64,000 nt of DNA from an uncultured Flavobacteriaceae bacterium. GTDB taxonomy: Bacteria > Bacteroidota > Bacteroidia > Flavobacteriales > Flavobacteriaceae. Numbering within the stretch: the stretch's first letter is position 1; each line of letters opens with the position of its first letter. The stretch lies in contig CAJQLD010000032.1 of the NCBI GenBank assembly GCA_905479095.1, positions 1-64,000 on the forward strand. The letters run 5' to 3'. A program made the position numbers and the translations under genes. The notes beneath the pieces are model-generated. The model did no database searches and had not been told where the DNA came from. It worked only from the letters and a program-made list of their open reading frames with translations. This document shows positions 9,511 through 19,613 of this stretch, piece by piece.

Positions 9511-11298
9511 TTGAAAAATAAAGGTTTTTTTTATTTAACATGTCTCCTAATTTTAATAGGGTCAACACTCAATGCGCAAGAACGTCGTAAAATAGAAATT
9601 GAGTACGCGCCATTCATGACTTTTGATGAATCAAATCCGGACGCAACAATTCTTACAAGAGACAATTCAAAGCAAGTTCATATTAAGCATGAAGGGGTCG
9701 AGTTGTGGTGTGATGAAGCTATTTATTATGGGAAACAAGATTTCATAGAAGCCTACGGAAAAGTACACGTTAAGCAAGGTGATACCATAAATATGACCTC
9801 TAAATATGTTGAATACAGTGGAAAAACCCAATTGGCGTTTGCGAGCGGGTCAGTGGTTTTAAAAGACCCAACTTCTGTAATATCAACGGATACTCTATAC
9901 TTTGACCGCGTTAAACAACAAGCCTTTTATCGAAGTTCTGGAAAAGTGGTCCGTGATACTAGCGGAACCATAACAAGTACGATTGGGCGGTATTATATGG
10001 AATCAAAAAAATATCAATTTGTAGATAATGTTAAACTGGTAAATCCAGAATACGTTATCAGGTCTAATCGTCTTGATTTTTACACCCTTTCGGGCTTTGC
10101 ATTTTTATACGGACCAACCACCATCACTAGCGAATCCAGTGTGATTTATTGTGAACGTGGATTTTACAACACGAATAATGATACTGGATATTTTGTCAAA
10201 AAATCCAAAATTAATTATGACGAACGTGTGGTCGAAGGCGACAGCATGTATTTTGACCGTAATATAGATTTTGCTTCAGCAACCAATAATATTACAATCA
10301 CAGACACTCTTAACAACACTGTTATCAAAGGACATTATGCCGAAGTTTTTAGAGCGCAAGATTCGGTATTTATTACCAAAAGAGCATTGGCGATTACCTT
10401 ACAAGAAAACGATTCTATTTTTGTACACAGTGATACGTTGATGGTTACCGGCAAACCTGAAAAAAGAATCACCCGAGGCTATTATAATGCGAAAATTTAT
10501 AAGTCTGATTTAAGTGGCAAAGCCGATTCAATTCATATGAATCAAAGTACTGGATTAACACAACTTATTAATTTAGATCGCAATACAACGAATGATGCCT
10601 TTTATAAAGTGCAACACCCTATTTTATGGAATTTTAAAAACCAAATTACCGGCGATTCCATTCATTTAATTTCAAATCCAAAAACAGAAACCTTAGATTC
10701 TTTAAAAGTTTTTAATAATGCATTTGTAATTAGTAAGGATAGTTTGGGAGATGGCTACAATCAAATGTCAGGGAAAAAATTATTCGGATTGTTTGAGAAG
10801 AATACATTATCAACCATCGATATTATCAAAAATGCTGAAACTATTTACTACCTCCGTAATGAAGAGGATGAATTGGTTGGAATTGATAAATCTAAATCTG
10901 GAGCCATTAAGGTTTGGATTACTGAAAATACGATTGATGAGATGCGTAAATACAACCAAATAGGTGGCAAAACACATCCCGAAAACGAATTCCCTGAAAA
11001 TGATAAAATTCTTCAAGGTTTTAATTGGCGTGAATCAGAACGTCCTACAAGTGTCGAGGATTTATTTAAAGATGATCCCCCGCTAGAACTTATAAAAATT
11101 AAAGGTCTTGATGCCTACAAGCCTCAAGAAGACTTTTTTGATTCAACGCTTATGGAACGTGTGAAGGATGCACGTCCAAAGCCGACTAAAGAGTTAGAAA
11201 AAACAAAATATAAAACTGAAAATAAAGCGGCCAGAAAACTACCAAAACGTACGTTTAAAAAACCTAATAAATTACTTAAACCTTTTAAGAAAGAGTGA
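9511..11298 (+). CDS. OstA/LptA-like outer-membrane biogenesis protein
   Basis: 595 aa, signal peptide, beta-rich repeats (IEAYGKVHVKQGDTINMTSKYVEYSGKTQLAFASGSVVLKDP) typical of the OstA-like fold; TTG start. Confidence 0.85.
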   Translation: MKNKGFFYLTCLLILIGSTLNAQERRKIEIEYAPFMTFDESNPDATILTRDNSKQVHIKHEGVELWCDEAIYYGKQDFIEAYGKVHVKQGDTINMTSKYVEYSGKTQLAFASGSVVLKDPTSVISTDTLYFDRVKQQAFYRSSGKVVRDTSGTITSTIGRYYMESKKYQFVDNVKLVNPEYVIRSNRLDFYTLSGFAFLYGPTTITSESSVIYCERGFYNTNNDTGYFVKKSKINYDERVVEGDSMYFDRNIDFASATNNITITDTLNNTVIKGHYAEVFRAQDSVFITKRALAITLQENDSIFVHSDTLMVTGKPEKRITRGYYNAKIYKSDLSGKADSIHMNQSTGLTQLINLDRNTTNDAFYKVQHPILWNFKNQITGDSIHLISNPKTETLDSLKVFNNAFVISKDSLGDGYNQMSGKKLFGLFEKNTLSTIDIIKNAETIYYLRNEEDELVGIDKSKSGAIKVWITENTIDEMRKYNQIGGKTHPENEFPENDKILQGFNWRESERPTSVEDLFKDDPPLELIKIKGLDAYKPQEDFFDSTLMERVKDARPKPTKELEKTKYKTENKAARKLPKRTFKKPNKLLKPFKKE

Positions 11299-12473
11299 TT
11301 ACAAACGATTTTTTTAAACACCAGGCACAAACCACCCCGCATCCGTTGGGGATGGAAATTTCTTATGCCGAAGGGTCGTATATCTATGATCAAAATAAAA
11401 GACCGTATTTAGATTTCGTTGCTGGAGTTTCTGCTTGTAGTTTAGGCCATCGTCATCCGAAGGTTGTCGATGCTATTAAAAAACAACTCGATTGCTATAT
11501 GCATGTGATGGTTTATGGCGAATACATCCAATCTCCCGCGGTTAAACTCACCAAATTATTAGCCGATCATTTACCGCCTAAACTTCAAAAAACATATTTA
11601 ACAAACTCTGGGACTGAAGCCATTGATGGCGCTATGAAACTGGCACGTCGCTTTACAGGACGTTCGGAAATCATTGCTGCTCACAATGCGTACCATGGAA
11701 ATACGATGGGTGCCTTGAGTATTATGGGGTATGAAGATCGAAAACAACCTTTTAGACCACTCATTCCAGACATTCGATTTATCGAATTCAATGCGCTGGC
11801 TGATCTTTCTAAAATTACCACAAAAACTGCAGCGGTCATTTTAGAAACCATTCAAGGGGGTGCTGGATTTATTGAGCCGATAAATGACTACTTAAAAAAG
11901 GTTCAAGAAAAATGTAATGCCGTAGGTGCCCTGCTGATTTTAGATGAAATTCAGCCTGGTATTGGAAGGACTGGCAAACTTTTTGGTTTTGAAAATTACA
12001 ACTGCATTCCAGATGTAGTTGTCACAGGAAAAGGCCTTGGTGGTGGCATGCCTATTGGCGCATTTACAGCCTCTGAAGAAATGATGGATAGTTTGTCGGA
12101 CGAGCCAAAACTAGGCCATATTACCACCTTTGGTGGCCATCCTGTCATTGCGGCCGCAGCCTTAGCCACCTTAGAGGAAATTACAACAACTAATTTGATT
12201 CAAGAGGCTTTAGAAAAAGAAGCACTTATCAAAAAACAGTTGCAACACCCTTTAATTAAAGACATTAGAGGCAAAGGATTAATGCTGGCTATTATGGTGG
12301 ATTCGTCCGAAATCGCCAACAAAATTGTTTTACAAGCTAAAGAAGATGGCTTAATCCTATTTTGGTTGCTTTATGAGCCAAAAGCCGTGCGGATTTCACC
12401 ACCATTGACCATTTCTAAAGAAGAAATTGTAGAAGGGTGTAAGATCATTCTGAATATTCTAAATTCTCTTTAA
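11295..12473 (+). CDS. Class III PLP-dependent aminotransferase
   Basis: 392 aa; LTNSGTEAIDGAMKLARRFTGR, AAHNAYHGNTMGALS, LILDEIQPGIGRTGKLF, TGKGLGGGMPIGAF; GTG start overlapping the upstream stop. Confidence 0.94.
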   Translation: MITNDFFKHQAQTTPHPLGMEISYAEGSYIYDQNKRPYLDFVAGVSACSLGHRHPKVVDAIKKQLDCYMHVMVYGEYIQSPAVKLTKLLADHLPPKLQKTYLTNSGTEAIDGAMKLARRFTGRSEIIAAHNAYHGNTMGALSIMGYEDRKQPFRPLIPDIRFIEFNALADLSKITTKTAAVILETIQGGAGFIEPINDYLKKVQEKCNAVGALLILDEIQPGIGRTGKLFGFENYNCIPDVVVTGKGLGGGMPIGAFTASEEMMDSLSDEPKLGHITTFGGHPVIAAAALATLEEITTTNLIQEALEKEALIKKQLQHPLIKDIRGKGLMLAIMVDSSEIANKIVLQAKEDGLILFWLLYEPKAVRISPPLTISKEEIVEGCKIILNILNSL

Positions 12474-12522
12474 ACAACACTGTTAATTATTTTGTTGAAA
12501 ACATTAGAGGAATCTGAGTGAT

Positions 12523-13971
12523 TTGAGCAGATATACCATTAAATTTAGTAATGTAAACAAACCATTTATGGAGTTCAGTCAATCGGATGACAATCAAGAA
12601 GTAACACTCTCAAAATTTGAGTCGATGTTAAAAACCAACAGCGTTTTTTTCTTTGATTCGAGTGAGTTTGAAAATATTATTCATCACTATTTAGAGAGTG
12701 GTAAAATTGCACTTGCCAAAAAAGCAATTAAGCTTGGATTGAGTCAGCATCCAGCATCTTTAAACCTGAAATTATTTCAAGTTGAAATTTTAATTTTTGA
12801 AAATAAATTAAATGAAGCCGATCGACTCCTCTCCCCCCTTTTTGAAATAGAACCTAATAATGAGGAACTCTACATTCAAAAAGCAAATATCTACTCCAAA
12901 AAAGACCAGCACGAAAAAGCCATTGAAGTATTTAAAAGTGCCATTAAAATTTCTGATGATTGTGCAGACCTCTACTCCTTAATTGGAATGGAATATTTAT
13001 TTTTAGATCAATACCAAGAGGCTAAAAAAAACTTCATCAAATGTATTGAATTGGATGTCGAAGACTATTCGTCCCTCTATAATATTATTTATTGTTTTGA
13101 TTTTTTAGACGAAACAACTGAAGCAATTGAATACCTCAATAGTTACTTAGATAAAAATCCGTATTGCGAAGTGGCATGGCATCAACTCGGAAAACAATAT
13201 GTAGAAACTAAAGAACTTTTAAAGGCCGTCGCAGCTTATGATTTTGCCATTATTTCCGATGACACATTTATCGGTGCCTATCTAGAAAAAGCAAAAGTAT
13301 TAGAGAAATTAAATCGCTATGATGAAGCCATTGAGAATTATAAAATTACAATGGCTATTGAAGAATCGACTGCCTATGCCCTTGTGAAAATCGGCTATTG
13401 TTACGAACGCCTTAATAACAACGATTTAGCACTTCAACATTACTATCAAGCCGTGGACGAGGACCCTGCCTTAGACAAAGGGTGGATGCGTATAACAAAG
13501 TTTTTTGCGGCGAAAAAAGACTACCAAAAAGCCTTGTTTTATATCAATAAAGCGATTGACATTGATGCTGATAATTCGTCCTACTGGTTATTATTTTCAA
13601 CAATGAACGAACGACTCAATCTTTTTGAGGAGGCGGAACGCGGTTATAAAAAAACACTCGAACTTGGCGATTGCGAATTGAATACATGGTTATCTCGTGG
13701 CGATATTTTAATTAAACTTGGTGAATATGAAGCCGCTAAATTCAATTTTGTACAAGCCTTAGAATACCATCAAAAAAGCGAAGAATTAGAATTTAGACTT
13801 TCTGGCGTATGTTTGAAACTCAATAATATGGATGCTGGTTATGCGCATCTTTTGACTGGATTGCATATAAATTCAGAACACGTTTTTATTTTAGAAGAAT
13901 TATTTCCTGAAGTCTATCAACGTAAAGCTGTGCTTCAATTAATCGAGAATTTTAAAAATACGTCCAAGTAA
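12523..13971 (+). CDS. Tetratricopeptide repeat protein
   Basis: 482 aa with many TPR-like units (e.g. YSLIGMEYLFLDQYQEAKKNFIKCIELD); TTG start. Confidence 0.88.
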   Translation: MSRYTIKFSNVNKPFMEFSQSDDNQEVTLSKFESMLKTNSVFFFDSSEFENIIHHYLESGKIALAKKAIKLGLSQHPASLNLKLFQVEILIFENKLNEADRLLSPLFEIEPNNEELYIQKANIYSKKDQHEKAIEVFKSAIKISDDCADLYSLIGMEYLFLDQYQEAKKNFIKCIELDVEDYSSLYNIIYCFDFLDETTEAIEYLNSYLDKNPYCEVAWHQLGKQYVETKELLKAVAAYDFAIISDDTFIGAYLEKAKVLEKLNRYDEAIENYKITMAIEESTAYALVKIGYCYERLNNNDLALQHYYQAVDEDPALDKGWMRITKFFAAKKDYQKALFYINKAIDIDADNSSYWLLFSTMNERLNLFEEAERGYKKTLELGDCELNTWLSRGDILIKLGEYEAAKFNFVQALEYHQKSEELEFRLSGVCLKLNNMDAGYAHLLTGLHINSEHVFILEELFPEVYQRKAVLQLIENFKNTSK

Positions 13972-14052
13972 ATAGTTGTATTTTTGTTGTGTTTGAGCGG
14001 GAGTTCATCTATTTTAAAGACCCGCTATAGTTCAATTATTTTATAAAAAACC

Positions 14053-14991
14053 ATGAAACGATCCCCACTAGATTATTTAATAATTTCACTAAAAGGAATG
14101 GCCATGGGTGCTGCAGATGTGGTACCAGGGGTTTCTGGAGGCACCATTGCATTCATCTCTGGGATTTATGAAGAACTCATTGACTCCCTAAACAACATCA
14201 ATTTTTCACTTTTAAAAACCTTAAAAACAGAAGGGATTAAAAACACTTGGAATCAGGCCAATGGGAATTTTTTATTAGCACTGTTATCAGGCGTATTTGT
14301 CAGTATTATCTCGCTGTCAAAAGGAGTGAAATGGCTCCTTGAACACCACCCAGTATTACTTTGGGCGTTCTTTTTTGGGTTGGTTCTTGCAAGTATCATT
14401 TATGTCGGAAAACAGATCAAAACCACGTCATGGAATCTAAAATTATTTGTTGCGATGGGACTTGGAGCGGCGGTTGCTTTTCTCATTACGACCCTTAATC
14501 CATCGGAATCATCAGATACAAATTTGTTTTTATTTTTTGCTGGTGCTTTGGCCATCTGTGCCATGATATTACCCGGAATTTCAGGGGCTTTTATTTTGGT
14601 TATTTTAGGGGCTTACAGCCCTGTATTGGAAGCTATTAATTCCAGAGATTTAAAAACGATCTTCTTTATAGGGGCAGGTGCAGTCGTCGGATTATTATCG
14701 TTTTCAAAACTGCTAAAATGGTTATTTGAAAAATACCATGAATTAACCTTAGCACTACTCACAGGGTTCATGATAGGATCTTTAAATAAAATATGGCCAT
14801 GGAAAGTGGCCTTAACTTATAGAACCAATTCTAAAGGGATGCAAGTCCCCTTAAACGAAAAAAGCATCTCCCCTTTTGACTTTAACGGAGATCCTCAACT
14901 TTTTCAAGCCATCGGACTGATGGTTCTTGGAGTTTTGATTATTCTAATTTTAGAAAAAATTAGTACCAAAAAAAATGTCCTTGAAAAGTAA
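14053..14991 (+). CDS. DUF368 domain membrane protein (polyprenyl-phosphate translocase-like)
   Basis: 312 aa polytopic; KGMAMGAADVVPGVSGGTIAFISGIYEELI signature. Confidence 0.92.
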   Translation: MKRSPLDYLIISLKGMAMGAADVVPGVSGGTIAFISGIYEELIDSLNNINFSLLKTLKTEGIKNTWNQANGNFLLALLSGVFVSIISLSKGVKWLLEHHPVLLWAFFFGLVLASIIYVGKQIKTTSWNLKLFVAMGLGAAVAFLITTLNPSESSDTNLFLFFAGALAICAMILPGISGAFILVILGAYSPVLEAINSRDLKTIFFIGAGAVVGLLSFSKLLKWLFEKYHELTLALLTGFMIGSLNKIWPWKVALTYRTNSKGMQVPLNEKSISPFDFNGDPQLFQAIGLMVLGVLIILILEKISTKKNVLEK

Positions 14992-15997
14992 TCAAGATCA
15001 CATACATCCATTTTCATTGATCCTAAAAGGGGTCCTTATGGGAGCAGCCAACAAAGTGCCTGGCGTTTCTGGTGGTATTGTGGCTTTTGTGATGGGATTT
15101 TATGAGGAATTTATTAACTCTTTACAGAAATTTAACCTAAAAGCGATCAAATTATTTTTTAACGGGCGCTTTAAAAGTTTTTGCCGCTATGTAAATGGCC
15201 GTTTCTTAACACTCCTTTTTTCAGGGATGATCATTAGTTATTTTAGTATTTCAAAACTATTGGACTACCTAATTGAACGCCACGAACTCTATGTTTGGAG
15301 TGTGTTTTTTGGGATGATCGTAGGCTCTATTTTATATATTTATAAGGATTTTAAATCTTGGAATACAAAAACAATTGTATTTGCTTTCGTTGGAATTGCT
15401 ATGGGATTAAGTATTAGTTTTTTAAATCCTGCGACTCAAAATGACCACCTTTGGTTTGTGTTTTTCTGCGGGATGATTAGCGTTACAGGCATGGCATTGC
15501 CAGGATTTTCTGGCTCATTTATCTTGATTTTACTAGGGAATTATGTCTTATTATTAGTGGATTCTGTAAACGTCCTTTTTGATACGTTTGTATACCTATT
15601 TTCTGGAGACTTTAGTTTTATGTCGGACCCAAACCATATGCGCTTATTAAAAGTTTTGTTGGTCTTTACACTGGGGTCTGTTGTGGGATTGGTGAGTCTG
15701 TCTCATCTATTAAGTTATATTTTGAAACGTTACAAAAACAGGACGCTCGCGATTATCATGGGGTTTATTACTGGATCTCTGGGGGTTGTTTGGCCATGGA
15801 AAGAAACGCTTTTTAAACAAAATAACTTCGGCGCGTTATTAATAGACAGTAGTGGCCAACCGATCATTGAAAATTATCAACGCTATATCCCAGAATTTAA
15901 TTCGCAAACCTTGTATGCACTCCTCTTAATTGTTTTTGGTGCAGCCATTGTATTGGGTTTGGATTGGTATGGTAAAAAAAGAAATAAACATATATGA
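14975..15997 (+). CDS. DUF368 domain membrane protein, second paralog
   Basis: 340 aa polytopic; KGVLMGAANKVPGVSGGIVAFVMGFYEEFI; overlaps the upstream CDS by 17 nt. Confidence 0.92.
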   Translation: MSLKSNQDHIHPFSLILKGVLMGAANKVPGVSGGIVAFVMGFYEEFINSLQKFNLKAIKLFFNGRFKSFCRYVNGRFLTLLFSGMIISYFSISKLLDYLIERHELYVWSVFFGMIVGSILYIYKDFKSWNTKTIVFAFVGIAMGLSISFLNPATQNDHLWFVFFCGMISVTGMALPGFSGSFILILLGNYVLLLVDSVNVLFDTFVYLFSGDFSFMSDPNHMRLLKVLLVFTLGSVVGLVSLSHLLSYILKRYKNRTLAIIMGFITGSLGVVWPWKETLFKQNNFGALLIDSSGQPIIENYQRYIPEFNSQTLYALLLIVFGAAIVLGLDWYGKKRNKHI

Positions 15998-16725
15998 AGA
16001 CTTTTGGACTTTTAGGAAAAAACATTGATTATTCTTTTTCGAGGGGGTATTTCAAAGATAAATTTGAAACGAATAAATTAGACTGTATCTATACTAATTT
16101 TGATTTAGAGACCATCAAAGATTTTGAATTATTAAAAACGACTTCAAATTCACTCTCTGGACTTAATGTCACCATTCCATATAAAGAAGCGGTTCTCCCC
16201 TATCTAGACGCGATTGATTCTGAAGCATTAGAAATTGGTGCTGTGAATACCATAAAAATTAAAAATAGTAAATTAACGGGGTATAATACCGATCACTATG
16301 GATTTAAAAACAGTTTAAAACCGCATCTAAAACCGCATCACAAAAAAGCATTAATTCTAGGAACTGGTGGCGCTTCAAAAGCAGTTGCCTTCGCTTTAAA
16401 ATCATTAGGAATTCAATTTGATTATGTCTCTAGATCTCAATCAAAAACCGTCACATACACCTATGAATCACTTGCAATCAATGGGATAGAGGATTATCAA
16501 ATCATCATCAATTGTACGCCTTTAGGAACATTTCCAGATATTGATACATGTCCTGCGATCCCTTATGAATCTATAACTAGCAATCATTTACTATTTGATT
16601 TGATTTATAATCCTGCTGAAACCTTGTTTCTAAAAAATGGAAAATCTAAAAATGCAACCATTATAAATGGGCTTGAAATGTTACAGTTACAAGCCGAAAA
16701 ATCATGGGAGATTTGGAACTCCTAA
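15994..16725 (+). CDS. aroE: Shikimate dehydrogenase
   Basis: 243 aa; FGLLGKNIDYSFSRGYFKDKF, GLNVTIPYKEAVLPYLD, GAVNTIKI, ALILGTGGASKAVAFAL, DLIYNPAETLFL. Confidence 0.96.
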   Translation: MKTFGLLGKNIDYSFSRGYFKDKFETNKLDCIYTNFDLETIKDFELLKTTSNSLSGLNVTIPYKEAVLPYLDAIDSEALEIGAVNTIKIKNSKLTGYNTDHYGFKNSLKPHLKPHHKKALILGTGGASKAVAFALKSLGIQFDYVSRSQSKTVTYTYESLAINGIEDYQIIINCTPLGTFPDIDTCPAIPYESITSNHLLFDLIYNPAETLFLKNGKSKNATIINGLEMLQLQAEKSWEIWNS

Positions 16726-16822
16726 TAAAGAAATCAATTTAAAGAATTAGATAATTTGTAATTTAGAGGGATAATGTTATATTTATACCTCAAGTACTTG
16801 AACCACTAAAACATTGAAAGAT

Positions 16823-18835
16823 ATGTCAGAGCATGATAACCTGCAAGATGCAGATGGAGATAACCTAAAAGCCACTCCCCAAACAATAAATCAACCAGAA
16901 GAAGTAATTTCCTCTAGTGAACCACAAACTGAAGCACTTAAAACAGAACTCCCTTCTGAAGAGCTTACAGCAAATCCAGAAGAAGTGACAGAAAAGGTTA
17001 CAGCAGATCAAGAAAAAGTAGCTAAGGAAGTTACAGATGATAAAGAAAAAGTGACTGAGGAAGTTACAGAAGATCAAGCTGATGTTGTAGCTGATCAGGA
17101 AGTTAGTTCAAAAGAAAAAGACAGCGCTGTAAATTATGAGGATCTTTCATTAGAGGCCTTAATAGCTGAATTTGAATCGCTTTTAAAAACAGAAAACGTT
17201 CATAGTGTTCGAAACAGCATCAATGAAGTTAAAAATAATTTTAATGCGAAATTTAGCTTTTTAATTTCAGAAAAAAAAGAAGCCTTTTTGGCGGAAGGTG
17301 GAAACACCATTGATTTTGAGTTTATCAGTCCGTTAAAAAAACAATTCAACGAATTATCGAAAACATTCAGAGAGAAAAATCAATCTTTTCAAAAAAATAG
17401 AACCCAAGAATTGAATCAAAATCTAGAGATTCGCTTGCAAATTATTGAAGAAATTAAAGGGTTAATTAATGTAGAAGGCGATGTTAACTCGTCTTATAAT
17501 ACGTTTAAAAACTTACAAGAACGCTGGAGAAATACAGGCCAAATTCCATCGAGTGAAAATAATAATACGTGGAATAATTACCGCCACCATGTTGAAATAT
17601 TCTATGGGTTTTTACACTTAAACAGAGACCTTAGAGATTTAGATTACAAACACAATCTAGATCAAAAACAGAAAATTATCATCAGTACCGAAGCACTTGC
17701 TAATGAAACTGATTTAAACAGAGCCTTTAGAGAACTTCAAGCCCTTCACAAAATTTGGAAAGAAGAATTAGGCCCTGTTGCTAAAGAGTATAAAGATGAG
17801 CTTTGGGACCGATTTAGTGCCGCTACCAAAGTGATTAATGACAAACGACAGGACTATTACAGTCAACTTGAAGAGAAATTTGAGGAAAACCTTGAAATCA
17901 AAAATGGGATCATTGCTCAAATTCAAGCTATTGCTGAAAAAACAATCGACTCTCATAAAGACTGGCAGGGGACTATTAAAGAAATTGAAACTTTAAGAGA
18001 TGCCTTTTTTAAAGCAGGAAAAGTGCCCTCAAAGTTAAATGAGAAAACATGGTCTAGTTTTAAAGATGCCGTTAGAACATTTAATAAAAACAAGAATAAC
18101 TATTATAAGAGTTTAAAGAAAGATCAATCAGAAAACTTCCGAAAGAAATTAGAATTGGTAGAAATAGCTGAGCAAAATAAAGATAACGAGGATCAAGAAA
18201 CGACCTTGGCTTTGATGAAAAACATTCAAAACAAGTGGAAAACCATAGGACATATCCCAAGAAAAGACAGCGATAAGTTGTGGAAACGTTTTAGAGGCGC
18301 GTGTAATGCATTTTTTGATCGTTACCACGAACAAAAAAACAATGGATCTGAAGATGAAGTTGCTGCCTTTGAACAAAAAAACACCCTGCTAGAATCACTT
18401 AAAGCATTTGAATTAAGTGACGATAAAGATGCAAATTTAGCCGCGTTGACCCAATTTTCGACGGATTGGAAAAAATTAGGACCTGTCGTTCAAAGTAAGC
18501 GTTTTATTGATGGGAAATTCTTTAAAACTCTCGATGGCTTTTATTCTAAATTAGGATTGGATAAAGAGGCGTTAGAGGCATTAAAATACAGTCTCAAATT
18601 AGAAACATTGGCCCAAGATCCACGTTTGTTTAATAACGAAGTGATCTTTATCAGAAAAAAAATGGATGAAATTAAAAGTGAAATCAATCAACTTGAAAAT
18701 AACTTGCAATTTTTCTCAAATGTTAAAGATGACAATCCACTCGTAAAAGAGGTTCACAAAAACATTGATAAACACAAAGCAGCCCTACAAACTTGGAACG
18801 CTAAATATTCTAAAATTAAGAAACTAATACAGTAA
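16823..18835 (+). CDS. DUF349 domain-containing protein
   Basis: Helical repeats with W/K patterns (LQERWRNTGQIPSSENNNTWNNYR; IQNKWKTIGHIPRKDSDKLWKRFRGACNAFFDRYHEQK). The ORF track starts at TTG 16814, but ATG 16823 is the likelier start. Confidence 0.9.
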   Translation: MSEHDNLQDADGDNLKATPQTINQPEEVISSSEPQTEALKTELPSEELTANPEEVTEKVTADQEKVAKEVTDDKEKVTEEVTEDQADVVADQEVSSKEKDSAVNYEDLSLEALIAEFESLLKTENVHSVRNSINEVKNNFNAKFSFLISEKKEAFLAEGGNTIDFEFISPLKKQFNELSKTFREKNQSFQKNRTQELNQNLEIRLQIIEEIKGLINVEGDVNSSYNTFKNLQERWRNTGQIPSSENNNTWNNYRHHVEIFYGFLHLNRDLRDLDYKHNLDQKQKIIISTEALANETDLNRAFRELQALHKIWKEELGPVAKEYKDELWDRFSAATKVINDKRQDYYSQLEEKFEENLEIKNGIIAQIQAIAEKTIDSHKDWQGTIKEIETLRDAFFKAGKVPSKLNEKTWSSFKDAVRTFNKNKNNYYKSLKKDQSENFRKKLELVEIAEQNKDNEDQETTLALMKNIQNKWKTIGHIPRKDSDKLWKRFRGACNAFFDRYHEQKNNGSEDEVAAFEQKNTLLESLKAFELSDDKDANLAALTQFSTDWKKLGPVVQSKRFIDGKFFKTLDGFYSKLGLDKEALEALKYSLKLETLAQDPRLFNNEVIFIRKKMDEIKSEINQLENNLQFFSNVKDDNPLVKEVHKNIDKHKAALQTWNAKYSKIKKLIQ

Positions 18836-18839
18836 AATC

Positions 18840-19613
18840 TTATAATTTTTTAGCTTCTTCCCAATACACATCCATCTCTGCAAGCGTCATTTCTGAAAGT
18901 GACTTTTGCAGAGATTTGGCTTTACGTTCTAAATACTGAAAGCGTTTAATGAATTTTTTATTGGTGCGCTCTAGAGCATTTTCAGGGTTAATATCTAGAA
19001 AACGTGCATAATTTATTAATGAAAATAAAACATCTCCAAATTCATCTTCCATCGCCACATGGTCTTTGTTTTCGACTTCCACTTTAAACTCGGCTAGCTC
19101 CTCTTCTACTTTTTCCCAAACTTGATTTGGATGCTCCCAATCAAATCCAACACCCGCTACTTTTTCTTGTATTCGACTTGCTTTGACCAATGCTGGTAAA
19201 CTTTTAGGAACGCCCTGAAGCACGCTTGTTTTGCCTTCTTTCAACTTTAGATTTTCCCAATTTTGTTTGACTTCAGTTTCATCCTTGACCACTACATCAC
19301 TATAAATATGTGGATGTCTATGAATGAGTTTTTCACAAATACTGTTTATCACATCCGAAATATCAAAATCCTTGGTTTCACTTCCTATTTTAGCATAAAA
19401 AACAATATGCAGCAAAAGATCCCCGAGTTCATTTTTTACTTCTTGTAAATCTTGATCCAAAATAGCATCGCCTAATTCGTAGGTTTCTTCAATAGTCAAC
19501 GGACGAAGGGATTCCATGGTTTGTTTTTGATCCCATGGACACTGCTCACGCAGTTCATCCATAATGGTCAACAAACGATCAAACGCTTGTAATTGATTCG
19601 TTCTATTCGTCAT
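18840..19613 (-). CDS. mazG: Nucleoside triphosphate pyrophosphohydrolase
   Basis: 257 aa; LREQCPWDQKQTMESLRPLTIEETYELGDAI and ELGDLLLHIVFYAKI; EDEFGDVLFSLINYAR. Confidence 0.97.
   Translation of the reverse strand: MTNRTNQLQAFDRLLTIMDELREQCPWDQKQTMESLRPLTIEETYELGDAILDQDLQEVKNELGDLLLHIVFYAKIGSETKDFDISDVINSICEKLIHRHPHIYSDVVVKDETEVKQNWENLKLKEGKTSVLQGVPKSLPALVKASRIQEKVAGVGFDWEHPNQVWEKVEEELAEFKVEVENKDHVAMEDEFGDVLFSLINYARFLDINPENALERTNKKFIKRFQYLERKAKSLQKSLSEMTLAEMDVYWEEAKKL

Noticed and set aside
16865-17077. Minus-strand ORF of 70 aa rich in F/C
   Set aside because: Antisense shadow of the acidic repeat region in the DUF349 gene.
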